A stretch of DNA of 64,000 nucleotides. Origin: Pseudoflavonifractor intestinihominis (GTDB taxonomy: Bacteria; Bacillota; Clostridia; Oscillospirales; Oscillospiraceae). The translations under genes and the position numbers were made by a program. Positions 16,800 through 25,664 of the stretch are shown here, piece after piece. The first letter of the stretch is position 1, and each line of letters opens with the position of its first letter. Location: positions 106,252-170,251 of the forward strand of contig NZ_JBBMFK010000005.1 in assembly GCF_040096055.1 (NCBI RefSeq). The letters are read 5' to 3'. The notes below the pieces were generated by a model. It was not told the DNA's origin. It worked only from the letters and a program-made list of their open reading frames with translations, and searched no databases.

Positions 16800-17600
16800 T
16801 CAAAGCGACAGCTCCCGCCGGATGGAGGCCCAGACCGTTTGGCTGGGCAGGGCGCCGCTGTCCCGCACCGCCCGGGCGGCACGGCGGCGGGTCATGGGAC
16901 GTCCGCCTGTCACCGGAGGCCGCCCGGCGGGCTGGAGCAGCATCCGGCGCAGGGGAAAGGCCAGAAACAGCACCAGCAGGAACAGGAGGGGGATAAGGCA
17001 CCAGGTGAGGTCGGGCTGGGTCTGCCGGGCGGGGAGAAAGGGCTGGGGCAGGGCGGGCGCCTCCACACCCACGGTAGTGGTAATTTGATAGGGCCCCACC
17101 GACACCTCCACCATGTCGCCGTACTCCTCCTCAATGCGGGCGGCATAGGCGTCGGCCGCCTCCCGGCCGTCCAGAGTGGTGATGTCAACATGGACGCAGG
17201 GCTGGCCATTTGTGCTGAAATCATTGCCCCGGTTGCCCAGCCCTACGACGAGGACCGGGCTGCCCTCCGCGCCCACCAGCTGGGAGAGGGCGGCATGGAC
17301 CTCCAGCAGCTGAGCCCGGGACCAGCGGCAGGAGGCAAAGGACAGGCCGTCGGCGCTGCCCGCCTGGGCAATGATGGAGTCTATGGCGGACTGGTCCCCG
17401 TCCACCACCGCCACGACCACAGAGTTGGCAGCCTCGTTCACCCAGGTGCCGCCCACCATGTCCGGGTAGCCCTCATCCTCCCAGCGCTCCAGCAGCGCCA
17501 GGGCGGAGGCCGGGATGTCCGCCTTTGCCTCCGCCCTGGAAGCGGGCAGGAACAGTATCGCCAGAAGAAGTATGGCGAGAAAAACAGCGCGCAGTTTCAT
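16800..17600 (-). CDS. Exported TPM-like protein with membrane anchor, partner of an ECF sigma factor
   Basis: 266 residues from ATG 17600, which has GGAGGT 6 nt upstream. A signal peptide (AVFLAILLLAILFLPASRAEA) is followed by an extracellular part with the look of a TPM/YgcG-like domain (VVVAVVDGDQSAIDSI...), one strong helix (CLIPLLFLLVLFLAFPL, about residues 190-210), and a basic cytoplasmic tail of roughly 60 residues rich in Arg and Pro. It sits 15 nt after an ECF sigma gene, where an anti-sigma factor is normally found, but it has no known anti-sigma domain. The tail facing the cytoplasm could play that part; this is inference. Confidence 0.65.
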   Translation of the reverse strand: MKLRAVFLAILLLAILFLPASRAEAKADIPASALALLERWEDEGYPDMVGGTWVNEAANSVVVAVVDGDQSAIDSIIAQAGSADGLSFASCRWSRAQLLEVHAALSQLVGAEGSPVLVVGLGNRGNDFSTNGQPCVHVDITTLDGREAADAYAARIEEEYGDMVEVSVGPYQITTTVGVEAPALPQPFLPARQTQPDLTWCLIPLLFLLVLFLAFPLRRMLLQPAGRPPVTGGRPMTRRRAARAVRDSGALPSQTVWASIRRELSL

Positions 17601-17615
17601 AAGTACCTCCAATCG

Positions 17616-18122
17616 TCATCCGTTCAGATAATCCCGCACCCGCCCCATGGCGGTGTGGTAGCGCCGCAGGGCCGTGCCCAGGGGAATGCCCAGAAGCCGG
17701 GCGCACTCCCGAAAGCGGAGCCCGCCGTTGAGGTGCAGGCTCACCAACAGGCGGTCCTCCGGGGAGAGCCGGGCCAGGGCGGCCTCCACGTCCAGCCCCA
17801 GGTCCAGGTCGGGCTGGGGAACGGTCAGGCCGCTGTCCTCTAGAGGAAGGGAGGCCCTGCGGGCGCGGAGGTGGTCCACCGCCAGGTTGCGGGCCACCTG
17901 AAACACCCACGCCCTGGGGTGGGACACCTCCGGGCCGGGCGGCGACCGGTAGAGCCTGAGAAAGGTCTCCTGGAGCAAATCCTCGGCGCTCTGCCGGTCT
18001 CCCACCAGCCGGAGCAGCACGGTGTAGACCGGCGGGGACAGGGCCTCATAGAGGGTGTGGAAGGCCTCACGATCCCCACGCCGCAGCGCGGAGAATAAGC
18101 TGTTGAGCTGATGTTCCGTCAT
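17616..18122 (-). CDS. ECF-type RNA polymerase sigma factor
   Basis: 168 residues. Region 2 (SLFSALRRGDREAFHTLYEAL; AEDLLQETFLRLYRS; RAWVFQVARNLAVDHLRAR) and region 4 (LSPEDRLLVSLHLNGGLRFRECARLLGIPLGTALRRYHTAM) are both complete. It should direct transcription of a small regulon, including its own operon. No cytoplasmic zinc-finger anti-sigma gene follows; the next gene is the exported membrane protein. Target promoters were not identified. Confidence 0.9.
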   Translation of the reverse strand: MTEHQLNSLFSALRRGDREAFHTLYEALSPPVYTVLLRLVGDRQSAEDLLQETFLRLYRSPPGPEVSHPRAWVFQVARNLAVDHLRARRASLPLEDSGLTVPQPDLDLGLDVEAALARLSPEDRLLVSLHLNGGLRFRECARLLGIPLGTALRRYHTAMGRVRDYLNG

Positions 18123-18189
18123 GGGCCGCCCTCCTCTCTCTACCTTTTATGACGAAAAGAGGCCCGGTTTTATTCGCACAAAACAGAAA

Positions 18190-18223
18190 ATTTCCGGCCC
18201 GCCGGGGAGCGCGGCGGGCCGGA
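18190..18223 (-). terminator. Terminator after the M56 gene
   Basis: TTCCGGCCCGCC...GGCGGGCCGGAA stem followed, on the minus strand, by ATTTTCTGTTTT. Confidence 0.85.
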
Positions 18224-18228
18224 AGGGG

Positions 18229-21200
18229 TCAGTAGGTGAACAGGGTGGGGAAACAGAGCCCGGCGTTGTCGTCCAGCATGAGGCAGTAGCTGGGAGAGGT
18301 GTTTTCCCCGTCGTAGAGATAGAAGAACTGCAGGCTGCCGTGGGTGATGTAGGTGCGGGCATAGGCCAGCCGCTTGTAGGAGGTGTAGTACATCTGTGTG
18401 CTGAAGTAGGTGGTACCGAAGAGCTCCTGGTTGAGGTAATAGGACTTGCCCAGAAGGGAACCGTCGTCCCAATAGGAGAAGGTCACGTTCAGCACGTCCA
18501 CCTCATTGCCTGACGCATCCACCCCGGTGGTGCGGAATTCCTCCGGCCTGCCGTCGGGCAGGAAGGACCAGTCGGAGCGGAAACCGGATACCAGCTCCAG
18601 TTCCGTCCCGTCGGTGCCCCAGGGGGTCAGGACCGAGTAGGCCCCGGCGTTGCCCAACAGACCGCATTCATAGGGGTCGTCCGACGCTGCGGGGGCGGTG
18701 GTGCTATGGAACCCGAAGGCATAGATATAGGGAATGGCCAGAGGATTGTCTCCGCTCTCCCATACATATCGGAAGCCGCAGCCCCTGCCCGTCTCAGGGT
18801 CAAACCAGAGCTGAAGCTGCAGGGTATCATCCAGCGGGGTGTAGTAGACATAATACATATCATCCCAGGTAAATCCATACTCAGCCAGAATCTCCGAGCG
18901 GGTGGGGGTGTTCTCGACGGCATAGCTGCCGGTGTCCTCCGCCCAGGTGTATACCGGCACGTCAGGCAGTGTATCCGGATAGAGGGTCAGGGCGCTGGAG
19001 CCCGGGTCCAGATGGAAGACGGAGCCGTCAAAGGACAGCTGGGCGGTATAGGTGGCTACATAGCCCAGGGTGTTCCGGACCATCAACTCACAGGTGGCCC
19101 GGATGGGAACGGCGGACAGGTCAAAGGCGTTGATGTCGCCGGCGGCTGCTTTCATTCCCGACAGGTCCTCCGACGGGGCGGTCAGGCTGGTAATGTCGCA
19201 CTCCACCTGACCCTTGGGCCAGGTAATGGCGAGAAGGGCTGTGTCGCCCTCCCGGCGGGCGGAGCTGTCCAGCTGGGCGTTCACCGCCTGGCCCAGGTCC
19301 TGCCAGGAGAGGCTGGAGACCTGGCCGAAGTTGCTGTCCTGGAGCTGGAAGATGTGTAGATTCCAGGTGCTGACCCCTGTGCCGGTCCCGGCGGATACCA
19401 CGGCGGCCAGCTCATGGGCGCCGTCCCCGTCGTAGTCGGCCGTGGCCAGAGTGGCGGGGAGGATCTGGGGACCGGCGTTGTAGGTGAGGTCGGGGAAATA
19501 GGCCACCCGGTCCCTATGGCGCAGGAGCATGCCGCTCTGGCCGGTGACGGTCTCGTTGAGCCCGTAGAGGGTGATGTCCATCTTGGGCAGGTCGCCCAGA
19601 ATGCGGATGGGGGAGGTCTCCCATACCTGGGGGTCGTCAAAGGAACGCTTCACGCCGTTGATATACAGGCTGTCCGGGTCGGGCAGATCGGCGGCGGTCA
19701 AGGCTGACGGGTCGCCGATGTCCACACCCCGGGTCCAGGAGCCGTCCCACCGGAGGGTGGCGGTCTCGGTGGAGTTGCCTCCGCTGTCCAGCAGATACAG
19801 GGACAGGACGGGGCAGGCATACTCGTCCAGCTCCAGGGAGTGGGCCTCGTAGGCCGCCTCATCCCCGACGGGCAGCACCCCGCCCCGGAGGAGGGAGAAG
19901 GTGTCCCAGTTGTCCGAGGTCCAGACGCAAAGGGGCGGCAGACCCTCGCCGCTCAGGGTGAGCATGCCCCAGCTGCCGCAGAGCTGAAGAGAGTCCACCG
20001 TATAGAGGGCGTCGGCGGGGATGTCCTCCGGGTAGGCCTGGTCGTAAATCAAAGAGATGTCCAGCTCCCGCCAGGTCTGGCCGCCGTCCCAGGTGACATA
20101 GATGGGCGCGCGGTTGAAGAGCCCCTCACAGAGGACGCCGTGGTCCGGGTCGGAGAAGGCGGCGCGCTCGATGTACCACTGGGTGTCCGGGTGGCTATAC
20201 TCTGTCCAGGTGTAGCCGCCGTCATGGGTGCGGTAAAAATAGGTGTCTGCACTGCCCACACCGGCGCCGACGCCCACCACCGCCCAGCCCTCTCTGGCTG
20301 TGGTGAAGCCCATCTGAACCGTGGCGGCCTCCAGGTCCGCCAGGGTCTCCATCTCATTGCGGCCACCCAGGTCCTGATCGGCCCACTGGGCGGGCGCGGG
20401 CAGGAGGGGCAGTAGGGGGGTGAGGTCCTCTGCGCCGGGGTAGCGGAGGTAGGGCAGGCCGTCGTCCCCAAAGACACACTGGGGCGGCTGTGCGCCTCCA
20501 TCCAGCTCCAGCAGTCCGACCCAGCTCTTGGTGGCGCCGCTGGGGTACTGGTAGGTCAGCCGCAGGCCCAGCAGGCCGCCGGGGGCGTCCTCGGGCAGGT
20601 AGAAGGCCACGCCGGAGGACAGGCTGGCATCGCCGTCCGTGGACTGGGCGCCCATCCGGCTCAGGGGGTCGCCTGCCTCCGTATAGGTGCTCTCATTCAG
20701 GGCGTAGAGCTCCACCGTATACCCCACAGCGTCGGTGGGGTTGGACAGGGAGATGAGGGCATCCGCATCGGTAAGGACCAGGGGCTGGGTCTCCTGTAGC
20801 GTGGAGAAAGGAGAGCTGCTCCGCAGGGACAGCTCCTGACCGCCCGCCACCACGGCGGGCTCGGCCCGGTCCACGCCGGTCTGAGTGGAGGGCAGGCGCA
20901 CCCGGAAGGTGTACCGGACGGTGAGGGCCCGGGCACCGCTGCCCCAGCGGGCAATGAGGCGAATCCCCCGCAGCTCGGTGCCTGTGCCGGTGGAGGCCTC
21001 ATGGGACCGGAGGGCAAAGGCGGCCGAGCCGTCCGCATCCAGCGAGACATCCAGGGACTGAGAGGGGGCGTCCTGGGCGGAGAGGAGCAGGTCCTCCACC
21101 TCCAGCGTGTCGGGCGGGCTGTCGGGGAAGGACAGCTCCACCGAAGCGGCCACCGCGCCGGTAAAGAGGGGGACGCTGTCCCAGTCCAGGACGCCGGTTT

Positions 21201-22293
21201 CAGGGGCGAGGGTGGTGGAAGAACCTTCAACCGTGACGGTCAGATCAGGGGCGGTGTCGGGCACCTGGGCCGGGTTGGCGGCCAGCATGTAGCAGGAGGC
21301 CAGCAGCGCCGCCAGAGCCACTGCCACCAGGGCGGCGGCGGGCCGCTTCCACCGGAGGGCGCCCTTCACCCGGCCCTTTACGTCGTTCTCCCCAAAGGCC
21401 AGGGGCACCCGCAGAGGGTGGGCGACGGCCAGGGAGAGCAGGGCGGCAGAATAGTTTTTACGGATATCCTCCGGGCTGCGGCGGAGGACAGCCTCGTCAC
21501 AGGCGGACTCCATGTCCCGGCAGGAGAGGAACCAACTGACCCACAGAAGCGGATTGAACCAGTGAACCGCCAGGGCCAGAAAGGCCAGCACCTTGACGAT
21601 GTGGTCCCCCCGGCGGATGTGGGTGCGCTCATGGAGCAGGACATACCGCCGGGTGTCCCCGGATAGGCCCAGGGGAAGATAGATTTTGGGCGGAAAGAAG
21701 CCCAGCACAAAGGGGGAGTCCACCCGGTCGCTCTCCCAGGCGCCGTCCGGGGTGCGGACGGCGGCGGACAGCTTCAGACGCAGGCGCAGCCAGGACAGCA
21801 GACTCCACAGCCACAGCGCCAGCACGCCCAGGGCCCAAATGACGGACAGCACAGGCAGCACGTCGGTCTCCACGGTGGCGGGGGGAGAGACGCCGTCCGG
21901 CCCGGTGACCACATAGGAACCGCCGCCCTCCTCCGGGGCGGGGGAGATGACGGTCCCTCCGGCGGCCACACCGGCCTGATAACGATCATGGTTCTGGGGG
22001 CTGTCCCAGATGACCTGGTTGCCGCTCATATCGTCGTCGGAGAAGCCGGCCACCTGTTCCTCCGCCGCAGGGAAGAGGGAGAGCAGGCTCCAATTGCTGG
22101 AGAAGGACACCGGGCACACCATACGGAACAGCACCACCGCCCACAGCAGGAACACAATGGCCCTGGGAACTTCCAGTATCCGCATGACAGCCCGGATGAG
22201 CAGCACCGCCAGGGCCGCGGCGGCGGCGGTCAGGCTCATGGCCAGCACTGCCTGGAACAGGGCGGGCAGCACGGCGGAAAACAGGTTACTCAT
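18229..22293 (-). CDS. Giant M56 (BlaR1/MecR1-like) metalloprotease-sensor with beta-propeller-like ectodomain
   Basis: 1354 residues, more than twice the usual BlaR1 length. N-terminal helices at about 10-35 and 43-62 and at 147-168 frame the M56 domain, with HERTH at 221-225 (HExxH) and ESACDEAVLRR further on. A last helix lies near 325-345. The remaining roughly 1000 residues are predicted outside the cell. They lack a penicillin-binding SxxK/KTG set. Instead they show BNR/Asp-box-like repeats (THDGGYTWTEY; WDGGQTWREL) and an FG-GAP-like DYDGDGAHELAAV. It overlaps the BlaI-type gene by 8 bp. Inference: a protease sensor of some cell-surface signal other than beta-lactam, relieving BlaI repression. 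Confidence 0.85.
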   Translation of the reverse strand: MSNLFSAVLPALFQAVLAMSLTAAAAALAVLLIRAVMRILEVPRAIVFLLWAVVLFRMVCPVSFSSNWSLLSLFPAAEEQVAGFSDDDMSGNQVIWDSPQNHDRYQAGVAAGGTVISPAPEEGGGSYVVTGPDGVSPPATVETDVLPVLSVIWALGVLALWLWSLLSWLRLRLKLSAAVRTPDGAWESDRVDSPFVLGFFPPKIYLPLGLSGDTRRYVLLHERTHIRRGDHIVKVLAFLALAVHWFNPLLWVSWFLSCRDMESACDEAVLRRSPEDIRKNYSAALLSLAVAHPLRVPLAFGENDVKGRVKGALRWKRPAAALVAVALAALLASCYMLAANPAQVPDTAPDLTVTVEGSSTTLAPETGVLDWDSVPLFTGAVAASVELSFPDSPPDTLEVEDLLLSAQDAPSQSLDVSLDADGSAAFALRSHEASTGTGTELRGIRLIARWGSGARALTVRYTFRVRLPSTQTGVDRAEPAVVAGGQELSLRSSSPFSTLQETQPLVLTDADALISLSNPTDAVGYTVELYALNESTYTEAGDPLSRMGAQSTDGDASLSSGVAFYLPEDAPGGLLGLRLTYQYPSGATKSWVGLLELDGGAQPPQCVFGDDGLPYLRYPGAEDLTPLLPLLPAPAQWADQDLGGRNEMETLADLEAATVQMGFTTAREGWAVVGVGAGVGSADTYFYRTHDGGYTWTEYSHPDTQWYIERAAFSDPDHGVLCEGLFNRAPIYVTWDGGQTWRELDISLIYDQAYPEDIPADALYTVDSLQLCGSWGMLTLSGEGLPPLCVWTSDNWDTFSLLRGGVLPVGDEAAYEAHSLELDEYACPVLSLYLLDSGGNSTETATLRWDGSWTRGVDIGDPSALTAADLPDPDSLYINGVKRSFDDPQVWETSPIRILGDLPKMDITLYGLNETVTGQSGMLLRHRDRVAYFPDLTYNAGPQILPATLATADYDGDGAHELAAVVSAGTGTGVSTWNLHIFQLQDSNFGQVSSLSWQDLGQAVNAQLDSSARREGDTALLAITWPKGQVECDITSLTAPSEDLSGMKAAAGDINAFDLSAVPIRATCELMVRNTLGYVATYTAQLSFDGSVFHLDPGSSALTLYPDTLPDVPVYTWAEDTGSYAVENTPTRSEILAEYGFTWDDMYYVYYTPLDDTLQLQLWFDPETGRGCGFRYVWESGDNPLAIPYIYAFGFHSTTAPAASDDPYECGLLGNAGAYSVLTPWGTDGTELELVSGFRSDWSFLPDGRPEEFRTTGVDASGNEVDVLNVTFSYWDDGSLLGKSYYLNQELFGTTYFSTQMYYTSYKRLAYARTYITHGSLQFFYLYDGENTSPSYCLMLDDNAGLCFPTLFTY

Positions 22294-22648
22294 CGCCCGC
22301 CTCCTCGATCATGCGCCGCAGCTCTTCCGCCTCCGCCTGGGAGAGCTTTTTTCCCCGCAGGAAGGCGGCCACAAAGGCGGGCAGGGAGCCGCCGAAGGAC
22401 TTCTCCACCACTGACTCGCTCTCGTACTGCTCCACCTGCTCCCGGGGCACCAGGGCGGTGACAGTGGCGTCCTCATTTTGCAGGAAGCCCCGCTGGCACA
22501 GTTTGCGGATGAGATTGTAGGTGGTGGGCTTCTTCCAGCCGAAGCGCTCCAGGCACATGCGGGACAGGGCGGTGGAGTTCACCGGCTCCTCCGTCCACAC
22601 CAGATCCATCAGCCGGTATTCGGCGTCAAACAGCTTATAGTCGTCCAT
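22286..22648 (-). CDS. BlaI/MecI-family transcriptional repressor
   Basis: 120 residues: N-terminal winged helix (LFDAEYRLMDLVWTEEPVNSTALSRMCLERFGWKKPTTYNLIRKL) then a dimerisation helix bundle. The family is cleaved by M56 sensor proteases. The overlap with the giant M56 gene and two dyads in its promoter make an autoregulated sensor-repressor pair very likely. The ATG at 22648 has AAAGGAG upstream. Regulated genes beyond this operon are unknown. Confidence 0.9.
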   Translation of the reverse strand: MDDYKLFDAEYRLMDLVWTEEPVNSTALSRMCLERFGWKKPTTYNLIRKLCQRGFLQNEDATVTALVPREQVEQYESESVVEKSFGGSLPAFVAAFLRGKKLSQAEAEELRRMIEEAGDE

Positions 22649-22670
22649 AGCGGGCTCCTTTCCCTGCGAG

Positions 22671-22729
22671 GTTTGTTAGAACAAATCTCCTTGCAAAACT
22701 AGTTTATCGCGACAAACCTGTTCTGTCAA
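22671..22729 (-). promoter_or_regulatory. BlaI-type operator pair over the blaI-M56 promoter
   Basis: On the minus strand TTGACA (22729-22724), a 17-bp spacer and TAAACT (22706-22701) form the promoter. Two dyads lie on it: GTTTATCGCGACAAAC at 22702-22717, between -35 and -10, and GTTTGTTAGAACAAAT at 22671-22686. Their centres are 31 bp apart, three helical turns, which suits two cooperating dimers. Confidence 0.75.
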
Positions 22730-22752
22730 GAGAAAGACGGAAAAACGCAAAA

Positions 22753-22783
22753 AATCGCCCCACGGAATGATCCGTGGGGCGAT
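22753..22783 (-). terminator. Terminator after the D,D-carboxypeptidase gene
   Basis: ATCGCCCCACGGA...TCCGTGGGGCGAT perfect 13-bp stem with, on the minus strand, a TTTTTTG run. Confidence 0.9.
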
Positions 22784-22801
22784 GATTTGAAGAAGAGAAG
22801 A

Positions 22802-24166
22802 TCAGCGGCGGCGGCGTCCATGGTAGCTGCCGCGGCTCCGGCCGCCGTAGCTCCGCCGGCCGCGCCGGCCGAACAGGGTGAGCCGAAGCACCAGCACCAG
22901 AATCAGCACCACCAGCACCAGCAGGAGGATCTTCACCCACAGCTGGCTGAAGAACTTCTCGATCCGGTCCAGGTTGTAGAGCAGCTCGGAGCGCTCCACC
23001 GTGTCCACGGCCACCAGGTCCAGGGAGCCGTACTCCTCGCCGTTGTAGGTGAGGGTCACCTTGCCCAGCACCGTGCCCTTCTCCACCGGGGCCTCCAGAG
23101 TGTCGTAATACTGCTCCACGTTCTGCTTGAAGTCCTCGGCGGACACGTCGTTGGGCAGCACGGCGGAGAGGGTGCCGTTGGGCTCGGCCACCACGTGGTC
23201 GGTCTCGGAGAGGGTCACGGGGATGGACAGCTGGGGCTTGCTGCTGCTCATGATGGACTGGTAGGAGAAGTTGGAGAAGCCCCACTCCAGCAGCTTCTTG
23301 CTCTCGGAGAACTGGGTGTACCCGTCGCTGCCGGTGGCGCCCTCGGCCCGCTCACAGCCGGTGACCACGGCGATGAGGGAGCGCTCGCCCTTGGTGGCGG
23401 AGGAGGCCAGGCAGTAGCCCGCCTCGGGGGTGTAGCCGGTCTTGATGCCGGTGGCATACTCGTATGTATACCCCTTGTACTTCCAGCTGGTGATGAGGGC
23501 GTTGGTGTCCCAGAAGGTGCGCTCCTCGCTCATATTGGTGGCGGGGACCGTGTAGTTCATGGAGGTGACCAGCTCGCGGAAGATATCGTGCTTCATGGCC
23601 TCGTTGCAGAACAGGTAGATGTCGTAGGCCGTGGTGTAGTGGTTCTCATCGTGGAGGCCGTGGGGGTTCATGAAATGGGTGTCCTCACAGCCCAGCTCGG
23701 CGGCCCGCTGGTTCATCAGGTCCACAAAGGCGGAGATGGAGCCGGCCACCGTCTCGGCCAGCACGTTGCACGCCTCGTTGGCCGAGGGGATCAGGGCACA
23801 GGCCAGCACGTCCTTCAGGCTGAGGATCTCGCCCGGCTTCAGGTTCTGGGTGGAGGCGCCGGACATCATGCCGTCGTTTACGTGCTCGCTGACGGTGATC
23901 TGCTGGTCCAGGGACAGTTCGCCCCGCTCGATGGCCTCGATGGTCAGCAGACCGGTCATGACCTTGGTGATGCTGGCGGGGTAGGTCCGCTCATGGGCGT
24001 TGTGCTCGTAGAGGATCTCGCCGTAGGTGGTGTCCACCAGAATGGCGGACTTGGCGTTCACCACGTAGTCGTCCACAGAATTGGCCGAAGCGGTGGAAAA
24101 GGGGGCCAGCATGGCGCAGACCAGCGACAGGGTCAGAAGAAGAGAAAAAAGACGATTTTTTTTCAT
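22802..24166 (-). CDS. D-alanyl-D-alanine carboxypeptidase (S11 / DacF type)
   Basis: About 454 residues from ATG 24166, with a signal peptide (KKNRLFSLLLTLSLVCAMLA). The S11 motifs are present: YPASITKVMT (SxxK), SANEACN (SxN) and TGIKTGYTPEAGYC (KTG). A C-terminal PBP5-like domain is followed by a membrane helix (ILLLVLVVLILVLVL) and a very Arg/Gly-rich cytoplasmic tail. It trims the terminal D-Ala from peptidoglycan stem peptides. The arginine tail (RRGRRSYGGRSRGSYHG) is longer than usual. Monocistronic; divergent from comEA. Confidence 0.92.
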   Translation of the reverse strand: MKKNRLFSLLLTLSLVCAMLAPFSTASANSVDDYVVNAKSAILVDTTYGEILYEHNAHERTYPASITKVMTGLLTIEAIERGELSLDQQITVSEHVNDGMMSGASTQNLKPGEILSLKDVLACALIPSANEACNVLAETVAGSISAFVDLMNQRAAELGCEDTHFMNPHGLHDENHYTTAYDIYLFCNEAMKHDIFRELVTSMNYTVPATNMSEERTFWDTNALITSWKYKGYTYEYATGIKTGYTPEAGYCLASSATKGERSLIAVVTGCERAEGATGSDGYTQFSESKKLLEWGFSNFSYQSIMSSSKPQLSIPVTLSETDHVVAEPNGTLSAVLPNDVSAEDFKQNVEQYYDTLEAPVEKGTVLGKVTLTYNGEEYGSLDLVAVDTVERSELLYNLDRIEKFFSQLWVKILLLVLVVLILVLVLRLTLFGRRGRRSYGGRSRGSYHGRRRR

Positions 24167-24336
24167 AGGAAACTCCCGCACACTATGTTATAATATATCC
24201 CATAACGCCCCTTTGCCGCAAAAACGGCCGGAAGGGCCACCTCTGCGGCAAAGAATGCGTCTGGACAGACTCGGTTACATAATTCATTATAGCAAAGAAG
24301 GACGGGCCGCGCAACGGGAAAGGTGGTTACAATTTG

Positions 24337-24792
24337 ATGAAGATTTCCAGGCTGGAATTTGTGCTGCTTATGCTGACCACCGCCTGCCTTGCCTTCTTTG
24401 CCGGGTGGTTCCTGGGAGGGGAGAATTCCGCCGGAACCGTGCAGATCACCGCCCAGTACAGCCTGGAGCCGGAGCTCAGCACCGCACCGTCGGTCTCCCA
24501 GCTCCTGCCGACAACCTCCGACCCTCCGGCGGAGACAGAACCTGCGGCAATCACATCTCAGACGCCGTCGCCCTCGCCTGAGGAGACAGAGGGGCAGACC
24601 GGCCTGATCAACATCAACACCGCCGGCAGCGAGGAGCTCCAGACCCTGCCCAGCATCGGCGAGAAGCGGGCGGCGGCCATCATCGCATACCGGGAGGAGA
24701 ACGGCCCCTTCCGCATGGTGGAGGACATCACCAATGTCAGCGGCATCGGCGAGGGGATTTTGTCCCAGATCATCGACTATATTACCGTTTAG
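24337..24792 (+). CDS. ComEA-like helix-hairpin-helix protein
   Basis: 151 residues: an N-terminal membrane anchor (FVLLMLTTACLAFFAGWFL), a Ser/Thr/Pro-rich linker, and a C-terminal helix-hairpin-helix pair (LININTAGSEELQTLPSIGEKRAAAIIAYR; VSGIGEGILSQIIDYI). This is the layout of ComEA, the DNA receptor in competence. No comEC or comEB is adjacent, so a role in DNA uptake is from family only. ATG 24337 was chosen over the TTG just before it. It ends 32 nt before the response-regulator gene, so they may be cotranscribed. Confidence 0.82.
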   Translation: MKISRLEFVLLMLTTACLAFFAGWFLGGENSAGTVQITAQYSLEPELSTAPSVSQLLPTTSDPPAETEPAAITSQTPSPSPEETEGQTGLININTAGSEELQTLPSIGEKRAAAIIAYREENGPFRMVEDITNVSGIGEGILSQIIDYITV

Positions 24793-24824
24793 TGAGGGCG
24801 AACGCCCTGTGGAGGAATCAAACA

Positions 24825-25508
24825 ATGAAAATTCTGGTTGTGGACGACGAGAAGGTGCTGGTCAAGGGCATCAAATTCAACCTGGAGAGCGAGGGCTACC
24901 AGGTGGAGACCGGCTATGACGGGGAAGAGGCGGTGGAGCTGGCCCGCAGCGGCGGCTTCGACCTCATCATCCTGGACCTGATGATGCCCAAGATCGACGG
25001 CCTCCAGGCCTGCATGCGCATCCGGGAGTTCTCCAACGTGCCTATCATCATGCTCACCGCCCGCAGTGAGGACACCGACAAGATCATCGGGTTTGAGTGC
25101 GGCGCCGACGACTATATCACCAAGCCCTTCAACATCCTGGAGCTGAAGGCCCGGGTGCGGGCCCTGCTCCGCCGGGCGGGCATGGCCGCACAGAAGGACA
25201 AGAAATCCCGCCTCACCGCCGGACACATCGTGATCGACGCCGACGAGCGCTCCGCCTGGAAGGGGGATACCCCGGTGGACCTGACCGCCAAGGAGTTCGA
25301 CCTCATCGAGCTGCTCATGCGCAATCCGGGCCGGGTGTACAGCCGGGAGAACCTGCTCAACGTGGTGTGGGGCTATGAGTACGCCGGGGACTACCGCACC
25401 GTGGACGTCCACGTCCGCCGTCTGCGGGAGAAGCTGGAGCTGGACCCCGCCCGCCCCGAGTACATCCTCACCAAGTGGGGCGTGGGCTACTACTTCAAGA
25501 ACAGCTGA
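24825..25508 (+). CDS. OmpR/PhoB-family response regulator, no adjacent kinase
   Basis: 227 residues. The receiver domain has the acidic pocket VDDE, the phospho-acceptor Asp in LIILDLMMPKIDG (about residue 53), and K in DYITKPFN. The winged-helix output domain (LTAKEFDLIELLMRNPGRVYSRENLLNVVWGYEYAGDYRTVDVHVRRLREKLE) is complete and resembles the WalR/PhoP type. ATG 24825 has GGAGG at the right spacing. No histidine kinase is adjacent; a terminator follows. The kinase must lie elsewhere, or the gene is an orphan. Confidence 0.9.
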   Translation: MKILVVDDEKVLVKGIKFNLESEGYQVETGYDGEEAVELARSGGFDLIILDLMMPKIDGLQACMRIREFSNVPIIMLTARSEDTDKIIGFECGADDYITKPFNILELKARVRALLRRAGMAAQKDKKSRLTAGHIVIDADERSAWKGDTPVDLTAKEFDLIELLMRNPGRVYSRENLLNVVWGYEYAGDYRTVDVHVRRLREKLELDPARPEYILTKWGVGYYFKNS

Positions 25509-25520
25509 ATCAGAACACGG

Positions 25521-25556
25521 CAAGGCCGCCGGGAGAAATTTTCTCCCGGCGGCCTT
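25521..25556 (+). terminator. Terminator after the response regulator
   Basis: AAGGCCGCCGGGAGAAAATTTCTCCC-type inverted repeat ending in CCTTTATTTT. Confidence 0.88.
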
Positions 25557-25664
25557 TATTTTACAAACAGTTTGTCTCCATTTTACAAAAACTGCGGGGA
25601 AGGGCCGAAGGGAGGATGGTACAATAGCTGCCGGAACAGAAAATCGAGCAAAAGGAGATTCTCC

